Assembly: GCF_051106095.1 (NCBI RefSeq)
Contig: NC_135791.1
Coordinates: 7,485,001-7,549,000, forward strand
Direction: 5' to 3'
DNA: 64,000 nt
From: Pogona vitticeps
Lineage: Eukaryota > Chordata > Lepidosauria > Squamata > Agamidae
The notes beneath the pieces were generated by a model, which worked only from the letters and a program-made list of their open reading frames with translations, was not told the DNA's origin and made no database searches. The first letter of the stretch is position 1. Each line of letters starts with the position of its first letter. Positions 1-12,236 of this stretch are shown here, piece by piece. The position numbers and the translations under genes were made by a program.

Positions 1-1299
1 GGTTTATGGAGGCTTAATCCCAAATAAGGAATGTTACCAAACTCTTGCGCACACAGCCATGCAAAAGGAGGAACTAATATGGCTGAAGAGCAGGAGACCA
101 AGCTCTGACATAATGGTTCTTCTGCACTGAGATTAAATTTTTAAAAATATATTCTTCACCTTTGAGTAAAGTGCTCATTGAAGGCAGTTTCTTGATCAGC
201 AGTACACACAAGACAAAGACTTAAATAAAAATAATCTAAGTGTTTCAATGCATCAGCGATGTGCTAGCAGTGCAAAAAAATTGTAATTTCACTTCACCTG
301 CTCCTCTGTAGAGGAGCAGAGGAAGTGTTCAAATTTGCTGATATCCTGAAGTGGCTTGTTTATTATGCCGCTTCATGATACCGGAAATTGACAGTGGAGG
401 GATCAGGGCTAAGTAGGGTCACTGAAGGTCAGTATGTCATTTGGATGTGAGGATCACATCAAATAGTATATCACTTCTCCCCCCACAACGTTAGGCAACC
501 CTATTTAGGCCACACCAACCCACTCCAAAAGGACTCGTGTAGTCACAGCTGTGGTATTTCACTTGCAAACAAGTGAATTTCAACTGTTGACTCTCGACAA
601 CCTGAAGGCATTTCTTGTTAGATTATTAAACTGGAAGCCAGGCAGCCATGCCAAATTTCCATGTGAAGGAGAGTACGTGCACGTCAGAGCAAGTTTGTTT
701 GGAGGGAACATCTTTTGTTGTGCTTTAAATTTCAGGTTGCTGATTGGTATTAGACTCTCTCCTGCTTTGGCATTTTAGAGCAGATTCTCATGGTTAGGAT
801 TCCATCTTTGAAATCAGGATGGGCAGATTGTGCACCCAGAGGGTGTACCTTGCCCCAAATTTTAGCGTGGGGTGAGTTTCCCTTGCTGAAGAAGGCTGGT
901 GACTGAGAATGATTCCTTAGTTACTCACTCCTTGTGTTTTATGTGGTCAACAATGATGCTTATAGTAGCATAAATAATGCTTATAGTAGCACAGTAAACC
1001 AGATGTGCTGGTAACTTTTAATCTTTAAAAGAGTCCTTTAAAGCAAATATTCCCTGTGACTTGGGGGGAAAAAGTAAACAGAGGCAGTTGTTGGAACTAA
1101 CGCAGAATGTTTCTTCTCAAAACACACGATGAGGAATACACCTTGGTCGTGATTCTGTTTAAAGGCGCAGTGCTGAGTTCATAGCAGGTGCACAGTTCTA
1201 ACTCACAAGCAATTCAAACCAAACTGGCATCACCAAACGTTTATTGTTGACCCCCATTTGGCAGCTAAACTATCAGTGTCGGCATTCTGTATCTCTCCG
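1..1299. other. Non-coding, nothing recognised
   Basis: AT-rich sequence with no convincing exon, repeat end or RNA gene. The only frame over 70 codons has no family features. Confidence 0.5.
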
Positions 1300-1625
1300 T
1301 TTCATACTTGATTGGCTGTAAGTGCTATGGAGGTGCAGAGGAGAACGACTAAAATTATTCCTGGGCTGGGACACCTCCCTTATGAGGAAAGGCTACAGCA
1401 TTCGGGGCTCTTGAGTCTAGAGAAAAGGTGCCTGAGGGGGGACATGACTGAGACCTATAAAATTATGCAGGGGGTGGATAAAGTGGACAGAGGGAAGCTC
1501 TTTTCCCTCTCATGAAATACTAGAACCAGGGGACATCCACTCCAATGGAGTGTTGGGAGAGTGAGGACAGACAAAATAAAATTATTTCTTGACCCAGCGT
1601 GTTGTTCGTCTGTGGAACTCCTTGC
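1300..1625 (+). mobile_element. CR1-like LINE remnant
   Basis: The translation LPYEERLQHSGLLSLEKRCL and then RGDMTETYKIMQGVDKVD matches the CR1 C-terminal region as I know it (LFSLEKRRLRGDLIEVYKIM). A 'gtggaactccttgccaaatg' stretch follows. Confidence 0.85.
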
Positions 1626-3098
1626 CAAATGCTGTAATAATGCTGTAACAATACATTTTGCCGCTACCGTAAGTGTAAATGCAAAAATTATATACTTTTT
1701 GTAATTATTATGAGAACCTTGTGTCCAGTTTTGTCTTGTGTGTCCCACAATTGGAACATGGACTTTTGGTTAAGAATTACTGCTGTTTGCCACAGGGAAG
1801 CAGAAAGGAGGGCGGGCTCTACAAGTAGACCTCTTCAGAGCACACATTTTTAAAAAAATACTTTTTAAAAGTACACAGCTACAGTTACAATGCTAAGAAT
1901 ACCACAAAGTAATTAGTTTCTAAAATAGTTACTATTTTAAAAAAATAACTCATTTTTCATTATTTAAAAGTACCTAAATGGTTACATTTTAGTTACTCCT
2001 TGAAAAATGCATGAAAATGCTACAAGCTACTGTATTGGTCAGTGCTAGAATTACAAATAAGTAGTGAGGCCACCCCTTTTGTAACTAACAGTAACTTCTG
2101 AAATGAAGTTATGTTTATACCACAAGAAAAGGAAAATTAACTGTTCCTGCATTACAGTCATAATATAGTCTAGTTGTGCCATACTTAATGCAAACCGTAC
2201 GTAATTAATTACAAATAACTCATTATTCAGGACTAGTTATTTTTAAACTGATATTTCTATGTTTGTGACAGAGTGGTACAGGTCTCTGCCTCTTCCTTAT
2301 TTAACAGTAGCACCAGCAATGACAAATGTGAAATGGTAATACAGTAATTGAAAGGATATCTTGAGGCAGATAAACTAATAGCTTTAACAGGTTTTTATAA
2401 ATTCCAGTCTGTCACCCAATGGATGGATGGATGGATGGATGGATGGATGGAGAGAATGGATCCTTGGAACCCAAAGGCCATGATCCTATCAGACTGTTAC
2501 ACCTGCACAAGAGGAATTTCAGCTAACTGGCAATGTGCCAGCTGCATGCCACATGCATCTCAGGTGTGCCAATGAGTTTGAAACCGGGCACACATGGATA
2601 CCTAGCCAATTAGCTACAGCAGCTTCCATGTTGGCTCCTGCCTTGTGTGTACCTTATGCAGTTACAGTCCTGGCGCCACTGCGCTAGAATTTCTGGGTAA
2701 AGGTGTCTGACATAATTGGAAAGATAATAGCCCAGAGGACTATCATGATGCCAGCGTTGGGACCAAAGAATTTTCTTTTGGATTCCCTTGCATCGTTACA
2801 CCACAAAGAGTTAATCACCTTTCTGCGCGTAGCAGCTAGACCAACGATTGCGAAGTCATGGAAAGTGGCTGTAAAAAAAAAATCTTAATCAGCACTTCTT
2901 GGGAATATAGAATATGGAAATTGGCACCAGTGGAAAAAAATCACTGCACACTCACAATTAAGGTATCAGAATTCCAACAAGATTTTTACTGGGCAGAAAC
3001 CTGGCTCCCTTTTGTTCAATATTGTAATAATTATACAGATTCTTTTGGCGATCCCCCAACCTCCCCTATGGAAACTTGAGCTAATTTAATTTGTCTGT
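1626..3098. other. Non-coding AT-rich block
   Basis: Apart from the TGGA tract nothing was recognised. The stretch 1,830-2,250 is very AT-rich with repeated 'agttactttt'-type words. Confidence 0.5.
2420..2450. repeat. (TGGA)n microsatellite
   Basis: Seven to eight units of tgga in otherwise unremarkable sequence. Confidence 0.95.
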
Positions 3099-3100
3099 TA

Positions 3101-3494
3101 CAGTAGTGCCTCGCTAGACGATGATAATCCGTTCCACTGAAATCGCTGTTTAGCTAAATCATTGTCTAGCGAAAAGCATTTCCCCATTGGAATGCATTGA
3201 AACCTGCTTAATGTGTTCTAATGGGGAAGAATCGTTGTTGTCTAGCGAAGATCGGCCATAGGAAAGCTGCTTTGTGAACCGCCGATCGGCTGTTTAAAAC
3301 ACGTTTGCAAGCGCGGAGGGAGCTGTCAAAATCGTCGTCTAGCAAAAATTGGTTTGTGAAGCAGGGACCAAATATTGTCCAGCGAAATTCCCCCATAGAA
3401 ATCACTTTTCTGCGAATCGCTATAGCGATCGCAAAAAGCCAATGTCTAGCGAAAAAACGGTCATACAGGGTAACTGTCTAGCGAGGCACCACTG
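3101..3494. mobile_element. TA-flanked MITE (family A, copy 1)
   Basis: Inverted ends cagtagtgcctcgctagac and cagtggtgcctcgctagac, with TA at 3,099-3,100 and 3,495-3,496. The interior repeats the word tctagcga. It is 394 bp with no coding capacity. Confidence 0.9.
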
Positions 3495-4140
3495 TATTTT
3501 TGAGGGTTGCAATAGTTATTACTGTTTTTGCAATGGGGGTATGTTTGAGAGTGGGAGAAACAAAGGGGGGGATGTGTGTAGGTAAGGAGCAGCTCTGCCC
3601 ACAGCTGACATGCCTCCCTCCCCATATTTGCCCAAAAGGAATGAAGCCCTTAAAGGGGGTGGAAACACATCCCACTCTATTCTAGAGGAAAAGCAGCCGC
3701 AAAGCCCCAAGCAGATCTGTGTGGACCGTTTATGGCCAACCACCTTTCCCACTCTCCAATGTAATGAAAAGTGTCCAGGGATTCCCGCCTGTGGATCAGA
3801 TTAAGAAGCAGAGAAGCCAGCTCTAGGTTGAACGAAAGTAATTCAGTTCTAGTGCAAAAACTCCGCTGTGAATAGAGAGGTAGAGTAACTTGCTCTCTAC
3901 TAAGGAAGTAGCTGTAAGGTGAAAAGGGGGAAGCGGGCAAAAGAGGAGGGGAGAAGTGGAACGCCTCAGACCATTAGGATGCCACTAGAGATGGAAGCGG
4001 TTTGGATCGGGTTCAACTGGGGTGACGAGACCCTTCACAGATCATTTGGATCAATGTCTCCATTCATATAGAAACATTCACTTACCCCAGAATATTCTCA
4101 GGCAAGAGACTACACACACCGAGTGTGTGTGTGTATGTGC

Positions 4141-4332
4141 ACCATCAAGTCAATTCTGACTTATGGCGACCCTCTGCAGGGTTTTCTAGGTAGAGAATGC
4201 ACAGAAGTGGTTTACCATTACTCTTCTTCTAGGGTCATCCTGGGACGGTGCAGCTGGCCCAAGGCCACCCAGGCTGGCTCTTCACACAGTTGGGAATTCA
4301 ACTCCCAACCACAGCCAGATACCTAAACCAAT
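4141..4332 (-). mobile_element. tRNA-derived SINE (second family), 3' part
   Basis: The minus-strand tail includes gccataagtcagaattgact and the B-box-like gggagttgaattccc; the head is partly lost. It abuts a short GT run at 4,122-4,139. Confidence 0.75.
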
Positions 4333-5514
4333 GAATGCAGTTCCGACCCTCCTCTTTTATTTGTGCTGCCCCCTCTTCCCTGCCTTCCCTCTCATCCACT
4401 TAACAGAGACTGTGACTAGACAGGGAAGCATCTGATAAAATAGTTCTTTTTTTAAAAAAAAAAGCTGTTCGGAGCAGAGATCACAGAAGAGGAGGGAGTG
4501 TTCCCATCACTCTGGGCAACCAGTGTTTGAGTTGTCTGTTAAGGGGGAAAGAGAAAGGGGAAACAACGGGAGCTCTTCGAGGCTTGCCAGTAGAGTGCTT
4601 CTTAAGAAACGCACACCCCCACCAGCTCTGCATGGCCATCATATCTGAAAGAGCAAGCCGTACATTGCCATGTCACACCCTGCTGACTGTCAATGTCACT
4701 CTAAGACATCCCCACTGCTGGCTTGGAAGCGATGTAGGTGATGATTACACACACTGGAAATGGAAATGAAATGATGTGATTCCAATCACGTGCCCCCCCC
4801 CAAAAAAATTGGAGCTCCTGCCGAAGAAGCAAAAGGGCCCGAATGCCCATCAAAAAAGATCAGTTGGGTTTGCAATGTGGTCGCCAGACAATACACATCA
4901 AACTTAAACGTGCCAACATCACGACAAACGAGGGAGAAATCACAATGTCGTCAACCCTAGGTCTTCATCACAAGGTGGCAGGTTAGGCAAACAAGGGTAA
5001 AGAAGAGCTCCAGTTACCCCAGTAACTCTGAATGCACCGTTGGAGCTTCCATAGGCCCCCACAGGGACACACATCTGTGCAAAGCGTTGTTGCGTCATTC
5101 ATTACTTCCATCAAGAGAAAAGAGCTTTGTAGAGCTCTGAAGCTTGCATACTCTCCCAAAGAACTTTGAAAAGTTTTTTTTTAACTACAACTCTCAGAAT
5201 CTCCCAGCTCTGCTAGTCTGTATGGCACATTACTACTGCTGCTGCTGCTGCTGTAGTAGTGTCCTACAAAATAATTATTCTATGGCTTGCACTTTTCCTT
5301 TGTAGACCACATGGTAGACCATATTATTAAGCTGGACAGCTGTGAATTTTTAAAAAAGGCACAAAACTTCCGTAACTACTCCTTGTTAATGTGGAGATTT
5401 TTTTGTTCAGTAATTGTATTTTTAATCACCACGTATGGTGTGAAAGCTCGACAGCAAAGAAAGTAAACAGGAAGATGCTGACAAGAAATAACTGATTTGT
5501 CTTAGGTGTGGTGC

Positions 5515-5830
5515 TTGTGAAGTGCTTTGTGGATGCCCTGGACTGCCAGAAAGATGAACAAGTGGGTCCTAGATCAAATCAAGCCTGAACTATCTCTGGA
5601 GGCAAAAATGTTGAAGCTAAGGCTGTCCTACTTTGGGCACCTCATGGGGATTCTCTGGGACAAAATAATAAAGCTGGAAAAAACAGAAGGCAGCAGGAGA
5701 AGAGGAAGACCAAATATGGATGGACCGACTCCCTAAAAGAGACTACAGGTTTGGGTCTGCAAGAGTTGAGTGGGACAGTCAAGGAGAGGATTTCTCAGTG
5801 TTCATTCATACGGTCACTCAGAGATGACTT
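5515..5830 (+). mobile_element. Older, diverged BovB-like 3' fragment
   Basis: The translation PWTARKMNKWVLDQIKPELS and then LKLRLSYFGHLM and RRRGRPNMD aligns by eye with the BovB C-terminus, but with many substitutions and early termination. It lies 110 bp upstream of the younger BovB copy and in the same orientation. Confidence 0.8.
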
Positions 5831-5947
5831 GATGGCGCATAATAACCACAACAAGTTGCTTTCCCTCTTCCACCACAGCAAGCCCTGATACATTTTGAGA
5901 AGTCTCGCACTGCTACAATTCCCATTTAGAGGTTTTTATGGAATGCA

Positions 5948-6345
5948 AAGAAAGCTGACCCCCGAAGAATTGATGCTTTTGAATTGTGGTGCTGGAGGAG
6001 GCTCTTGAGAGTCCCCTGGACTGCAAGGAGAACAAACCTATCCATTCTGAAGGAAATCAACCCTGAGTGCTCACTGGAAGGACAGATCCTGAAGCTGAGG
6101 CTCCAATACTTCAGCCATCTCATGAGAAGACAAGACTCCTTGGAAAAGACCCTGATGTTGGGGAAATGTGAAGGCAAGAGGAGAAGGGGACGACAGAGGA
6201 TGAGATGGTTGGACAGTGTCATTGAAGTTGCCAACATGAATTTGACCAAACTCTGGGAGGCAGTGGAAGACAGGAGGGCCTGGCGTGCTCTGGTCCTTGG
6301 GGTCCCGGAGAGTCACACAGGACTTAACGATTAAACGACAACAAC
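5948..6345 (+). mobile_element. BovB 3' fragment with 10-bp target duplication
   Basis: It encodes the BovB C-terminus (CWRRLLRVPWTARRTNLSIL, then KRRRGRQRMRWLDSV, then RRAWRALVLGVPESHTGLND) and ends in acgattaaacgacaacaac. Copies of atggaatgca at 5,938-5,947 and 6,346-6,355 flank it. The coding part remains open to the stop near 6,334. Confidence 0.93.
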
Positions 6346-7569
6346 ATGGAATGCATGTAGAGGTAAGGAAACAGGCCTCACAGCTGAAACGTCAGGGTCC
6401 TGCTGCCCAAAAAATTAGAGGACAACATTGGCCACAGTGACAGACTATGGGGTCCAGAATACCCCATAGCTGGCTGGGGGATTCTGAGAGTTGTAATTCA
6501 AAAACTAACCTTCCCAAGCTTTATTCTTCCTCTGAAGGTATCTATTTACTGGTTCCCATCCCTCTTCTGCCCCCACCTACTGACCATCACAGTTTTATTT
6601 GCATGTGCTGAATATTGAAATGTTGAGAATGTTCCCTATTTCAGGAAGGTCCAGAGATTGCAGTAAGGCAGTGTAAACGGATATGTCATATCTGTCTTTC
6701 AAAGTCTGGATGGCCCCAGACATAAGTTTGGATTTGTAACATCAACAGTTCTTTAGCTGGGCATGCTACCAAACCTTGAACATAAAACAAACACTTATTG
6801 TTAGTGTTAAAAAAAAAACATAACCCAGCACTCAAAATCAAAACTAGGGTTTGAAAGTTAAAATTAAGATTAAACACTTTGTTCTTCTTGGTTTCTAAGG
6901 TGTACACTCTAGTCATATTCTCTGTCCTTGAGGGTGAGAGAATGGCTGGGCTCTTTTAATTAAAACCAAAAACTCCTGTGATTTTTATCTGGGAACTTTG
7001 GGCTGTAAAATGCTGAGGCTTAAAGCCTTTAATAACGTGGGTCACCATCTTCCATTCCCAAATTGTTCCTATGCTGAATACGCTGCTGTTTTCAGAAATG
7101 CAGGGAGTGAATCTGCACCTCTGAAAACAGAGATGTTTTGGAACATGCAAGGTTTCTGGCTGAACGACAACGTATTTCTTCCCGCTTGCCCAGGTCTTTC
7201 CCTCCTTTGCGACAGCTTTCTTCAACAGACACCCTTCAAGATGCGCTTGCTTGCAACTCCGCTCTGCGCAGAACGTTGAGCACTGCAGTCCCAGCACATC
7301 TGTCAGGCGCCAGAGGGAGGGATGTTGTTGTGTGGGATTCCTGAGGCACATCTACCCCACAAACACTCAGTGGGACCCAGTGGAGGACAAATTGCAATGG
7401 AAAGTAGGTGGATAGGGGGTGGGGAGGAATCAAACACCTCCTTCTCTCACACCACTGTAAGTCCCTCTTATCCAAAGCAACTTCTCTTTACCCGGCGAGT
7501 TCATGTATTCATTAACCAAACCTGCACATAACACATTGTTTACCACATCAACGGTCAATTTTCAGCTCC

Positions 7570-8948
7570 TTCTAGGGCCACCTTGGGTTTTGGTACAGAG
7601 ACTGCCTTGGTCGCCCTGTACGATGACCTTTGCCGGGAGAGAGACAGGGGGAGTGTGACCCTGTTGATACTCCTGGACCTTTCAGCGGCTTTTGACACCA
7701 TCAACCATGGTGTCCTTCTTGATAGGCTGACTGGGTTGGGAGTTGGGGGCACTGCTTTACGGTGGTTCCACTCCTTCCTGGCTGACCGTGTCCAGAGGGT
7801 GGTGCTGGGGGACAGTTGCTCTGTCCCATGGCGTTTATGTCATGGGGTTCCTCATGGCTCGATACTGTCCCCCATGCTGTTTAACATCTACATGAAACCG
7901 CTGGGAGAGGTCATCAGGAGGTTTGGGCTGAGGAGTCAGCAATATGCTGACGACACTCAGCTCTATCTCTCATTTTCCACCAATCCAGGTGAGTCGGTTT
8001 CTGTGCCGAACTCATGTCTGGACCTGATAATGGACTGGATGAGGGTTAATAAATTGAAACTCAATCCAGAGAAGACGGAAGTGCTGTTAGTGGGTGCTTC
8101 GCCAGACAGGTTGGAGGGCCGTTTCCCTGTCCTGAACGGGGTTACACTCCCCCTAAGGGACAGGGTCTGCAGCCCAGGGGTGCTCCTGGACCCTAGTCTA
8201 ACTTTGGAAGCTCAGGTGGACTCGGTGGCCAGGGGCGCCTTCCTTCAGCTGCGGAAATTATACCAGCTACGGCCCTACCTGGACGAGCGGAGTCTCATGA
8301 CAGTTACACACGCACTGGTAACATCTTGCATAGATTACTGCAATGCGCTCTACGTGGGGCTGCCTTTGAAGACGGTCCGGCAACTGCAGCTGGTCCAGAA
8401 TCGAGCTGCATGGCTGGTGAGTGGTAGGGCCACTAAGGGACACATCAAGCCGATTCTGTTTAAATTACATTGGCTACCAGTTGCTGCCCGAGCCCAATTC
8501 AAAGTGCTTGTTTTGACATATAAAACCCTAAACGGCTTGGGCCCTGGATACCTGAAGGACCGCCTCCTTCCATATGAACCTACCCAGCAGTTAAGATCTA
8601 GCCAGGGGGCCCTTTTGAAAGAGTCGTCCCTCAAGGACGTAAGAGGGATGGTTTGTAGACAAAGGGCCTTTTTGTCACCTGCCCCCAGACTATGTAACAC
8701 CCTCCCAATTGAGATTCGTCTGGCGCCGACGCTGATGTCATTTCGGCGCCAGGTCAAAACATTCCTGTTCCAGAAGACTTTTAATTGAAATAATATCAAC
8801 TGTGGGTCCTGATGGCAATTTTTAGAGTATATATATTTAAATTGTATTTTAATTGTCTTATCTTTTTATTGTATTTTAATTGTAAGTCGCCCAGAGACCT
8901 TTGGGTAGTGTGGGCGGCATATAAGTTAAATAAATAAATAAATAAATG
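7570..8948 (+). mobile_element. L2-clade LINE, 5'-truncated, with open RT frame
   Basis: The 3' part of an L2 LINE. The open frame 7,583-8,788 covers the reverse-transcriptase palm and the C-terminal region. It is followed by a short 3' UTR with the L2-style end (gtaagtcgcccagagacc, then ggcatataag) and an (aaat)n tail to 8,948. The 5' end is truncated at about 7,570, inside the conserved GTETALVAL block. No clear target duplication was seen, which is common for L2. Confidence 0.93.
7583..8788 (+). CDS. L2 reverse transcriptase, C-terminal 401 residues
   Basis: The protein copies LINE RNA at the nick made by the element's endonuclease; the endonuclease itself is missing through 5' truncation. 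Seen motifs: LLDLSAAFDTINH (motif A, about residues 31-42), GVPHGSILSPMLFN (motif B, about 88-101; the family usually has GVPQG, so Gln to His here) and YADD (121-124, catalytic aspartates). The C-terminal RAFLSPAPRLCNTLP block is typical of L2/CR1 proteins. There are no internal stops, so the insertion is fairly young, but it cannot transpose alone without the upstream half. Confidence 0.9.
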   Translation: MGFGTETALVALYDDLCRERDRGSVTLLILLDLSAAFDTINHGVLLDRLTGLGVGGTALRWFHSFLADRVQRVVLGDSCSVPWRLCHGVPHGSILSPMLFNIYMKPLGEVIRRFGLRSQQYADDTQLYLSFSTNPGESVSVPNSCLDLIMDWMRVNKLKLNPEKTEVLLVGASPDRLEGRFPVLNGVTLPLRDRVCSPGVLLDPSLTLEAQVDSVARGAFLQLRKLYQLRPYLDERSLMTVTHALVTSCIDYCNALYVGLPLKTVRQLQLVQNRAAWLVSGRATKGHIKPILFKLHWLPVAARAQFKVLVLTYKTLNGLGPGYLKDRLLPYEPTQQLRSSQGALLKESSLKDVRGMVCRQRAFLSPAPRLCNTLPIEIRLAPTLMSFRRQVKTFLFQKTFN

Positions 8949-10890
8949 TAATCTAATTCTGATGACTGACAATACTCAAACTTCTCGGCAAGGCAATTTG
9001 CTGGGAGACAGGGACGAAAGAGAAGAACGTTGCCAATAGGGAGTAGCTCCTGCCCAGCTGATGCCTATTCTACTCATGTATAATGTGCAATTGGGCCATC
9101 AGACATTCAGATCATGGTTCCCACTTTTTAATGTGATGACCTTTGACACCCAACAAGTTTCCCAAGCAATGTGTTAAAATTTAAGCATCAAGTGTCAGGA
9201 TGTATGTGCCAATATTGTGTTGGTTGCTGATTTGTGGAAGTAGAAGGGACAAACCTCTTCAAGCAGCAGAAGGGGGTAGAACAGAAATTCTCCCTTGCAT
9301 CCATAACTTGTCTTCTAATGTTAAAATAATAAAGGGAGCAGAATGGTGGTGGAGAAAGGAGATATAGAAGAAACAAGGGAAGACCATATCACTTTCAGAT
9401 ATTTCAACCTCTAGAGATTCCTACCCACATAAATCCGTAACATAGGAAATCTCTAAATCGCCTGATTGAAATCATATTTGTGGATAGTGTCATTATATCA
9501 TTTGGTCAGTAGGTGGCACTGGACTTAACTGTATGCTGAGAAAGTCAGAAATTTCCACTTCCTGTTCTGTTCCTGTTCTCTTCTTACCTGCCTTCCACAC
9601 GCTCTAACATTTTCACTACATGTCCCATGTTGCAGGGGATTCTTAGACGTGTCCAAATTCATGCAGGGCATTTGTCCAGACCACGCTTCTGGCTCTGCTT
9701 GGCTCCAATTCCCATCATCCTCAGCAACTCCCTGCTAGGTAGTGATGATGAAAGTTGAAGTCCAAACCATCTGGAAGATGTCAGGTCAGGGAGAGTTCAG
9801 GCCTGGGCCAAAACATCTGAAATGAAGGATAAAGTGGCCCTGCTTTCCTCATGACAGACCAGAAGAAGATGACTCTTCCTTCAGTACTCATGACGAAACA
9901 GGGTCCTCCACCACCCACAACGCCAGGGAAGACCTGGAAGATTAGGGAGAGCAGGCAGAGGTTGGCTACAGTTGCTGTCCCCAAACAACTTGAGGTGGAT
10001 GCCTCAACAGGAGGATTGGTGCTGGGGTGGTTGGCTCAGATCTTCTTTCTTCCGTGCCCTAGACATCCTGACCACATCAGCTAGAACACGCCCAACCAAT
10101 ATTCTGCTGAGGATCCATAAAATAGGGGAAGACAGCAAATGCAGGCGATTTTTCTTTTTAATTTTATGATGGCCGTGCTTCAGATAAGCTGCAGAAACAT
10201 CCCAGAGTCCTGCAACATCATTTAGCACATCCGCAGCTCAGCAGATCCTTCTGCAGCCTCAGCAGGCGCTCCCAGCGGTAAACCATGTTCCCGTGCATTG
10301 GTTGCATCTCATTTCCATTGTCTTTGGAGCCTACTTCAGCCCTTGTTCACCAGTAATGCTGCAACACCCTATTCTGCCATTCAGCAAAGCCCAAGATAAA
10401 GTTTTGATTGAATACTGAATGCATGTGCAAGCAGCAACATGAATATTTAAGAGGGTTGGGTGTGAGCACTCATGGATTAGCATGCCAAGAAGCGATGGGA
10501 AAGATCTGGGATTGTGGCTGAGGACTTCAAATATCTTCTGCCAAATAGAACTCTCTGATTACTTCAGCTAACACGGGGCGTTGTAATTCTCTCAAAATAA
10601 GCTTTCCAACCTTTGATCATAGGATCATTCCATCCGAAGGAGCTAGAAGGCCATCTAGACTGATCTCCTTTGCAAACACAAGAGTTATCAACCAAGAACC
10701 TAGACTGTCATGTCTAACCTACATGACCTTAGGGGTTGAGGGCCAGAGGTGCCAGCAATAATGAAGTTGGCAGGGAGGTCTGTTTCTCTCCAAACAGCTG
10801 GCAGCTAGTGCAACACCACTTTTAATCAGAGCAGGGAATCGCCTCTCCTTTCTCTTGGGCATTCTGGCAACATGGGCTGCGTGATTGTAG
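8949..10890. other. Non-coding, old hAT relic only
   Basis: A 'tccaattcccatcatcctca' relic near 9,700-9,780 is the only repeat seen. Frames at 9,781-10,228 on both strands are short and show no domain. Confidence 0.45.
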
Positions 10891-11223
10891 AAGAGTGGTT
10901 CCCAACCTTTTTCAAGTCATGACCCACTTTTATAATAGCCAAGTAACCTGTGACACACACTCACACTGTCATGTTTGCTTAAATCACATTTCCAATGGGG
11001 GTAAAGTCATCCCAGAAAGTAGAGGCTTCTTCCCCACCTCCACCCCCGAAAGGGCCTGTTTCTCTTGCATACACACTAATGTTAATATCCCGCTCCGAAA
11101 CATCAATGAAATTACTTAACAAGGGCTATGACACATATTATGTAATGTGTGCCCCTCCCCAGGAAGCACTTTGTGACCCTCTTGAGGGGTGTGGACCTCA
11201 GAGGCTGGGAAACACCCTTCTAA
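10891..11223. mobile_element. Old hAT-like element
   Basis: The left end agaagagtggttcccaacct and the right end (reverse-complemented agaagggtgtttcccagcct) form imperfect inverted repeats. The interior has 'agtcatgacccact' and 'gaccctcttgaggggt', typical of old hAT relics in amniotes. No clear target duplication. Confidence 0.55.
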
Positions 11224-12090
11224 AGCCTATAGTCCAAAACCCAGATGCTTCCCATCTTTGCTTTCAGTAGCATCACCCAGAACTTTGAATGTTATATTGA
11301 AAAGTCCTGCGTTCACTGTGACTCTTTACTTTCAGGCTAATGCACAAGTGATGCGGTATTAAAAACAATGATACAACCAAATCAGAAGGGAGGACAAGGA
11401 CTCTGGAATTACCCATTCAGCATCTTTGCCGCTAGGATGAAATGTGATACATTTCTCATTAAACTATAGTTTCAACTTTGCCTCCCCGCATATACAGTAC
11501 ATGAACATATGAAAATTATATGCAAATCTGCCTGTCCCTTCTTCCCCCACCCCACTCGGCTGACACATTGCCCCTTTTGAAGTGATGCCTAAATGACCAC
11601 TTTCTCAGGAAGTATGATTTAGCAATTTAATGAACAGAAACGAACACAAATAGGTAGAAAACTCCTCATTTTCTTGTACATTCCCTACAACCGCAAAAGG
11701 TTACCTCCCCTTTCTTTGGCTGACTCTATCAACGGATGAAAAAAAACCCACCTTCTCTTAGTTTCAAAGTTTTTTTTTCCCTGCAGTCACACAACTAACA
11801 ATGTCATTGCATTCTTCAAACAAGTCAGAGGAACACGGCAAAGGATGTGAGTCTCCTTGCCTCCTAGCCCTGCCCATCTCTCCTTCTGTCTTGCTCAATG
11901 GCCTTGAACCCAATACCGTCATGGCCATGCATCAGGAATGGAGGCAGCTCCTTCCTCCAGTCCTTCGCCTCCTCCGGATCTTCTCCTCTGCAGCACTCAA
12001 CCAAAAATGCCCCACTGACTCATGTGCAAATTCAGCCTTTGGGGTCGTTGTGCAGCAAATACTACGAAGAAAGAAAGAAGCTTCAAGGAG

Positions 12091-12116
12091 GAGAGAGAGA
12101 GAGAGAGAGAGAGAGA
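12091..12116. repeat. (GA)n microsatellite
   Basis: About 13 GA units, 120 bp downstream (minus sense) of the donor of the 1.1-kb exon, so an intronic CT-rich stretch in the transcript. Confidence 0.95.
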
Positions 12117-12236
12117 TTCTGCCTCCTTGTTCCTTTGCTGAGACACGTCTCTCCTGCTGTCCTCAACAGCCCAGGGCTGGCTGCGATGGCACACCTGCTA
12201 CGGTGCAAAGCTACCCAAACCTGTTCCCCAACCTAC

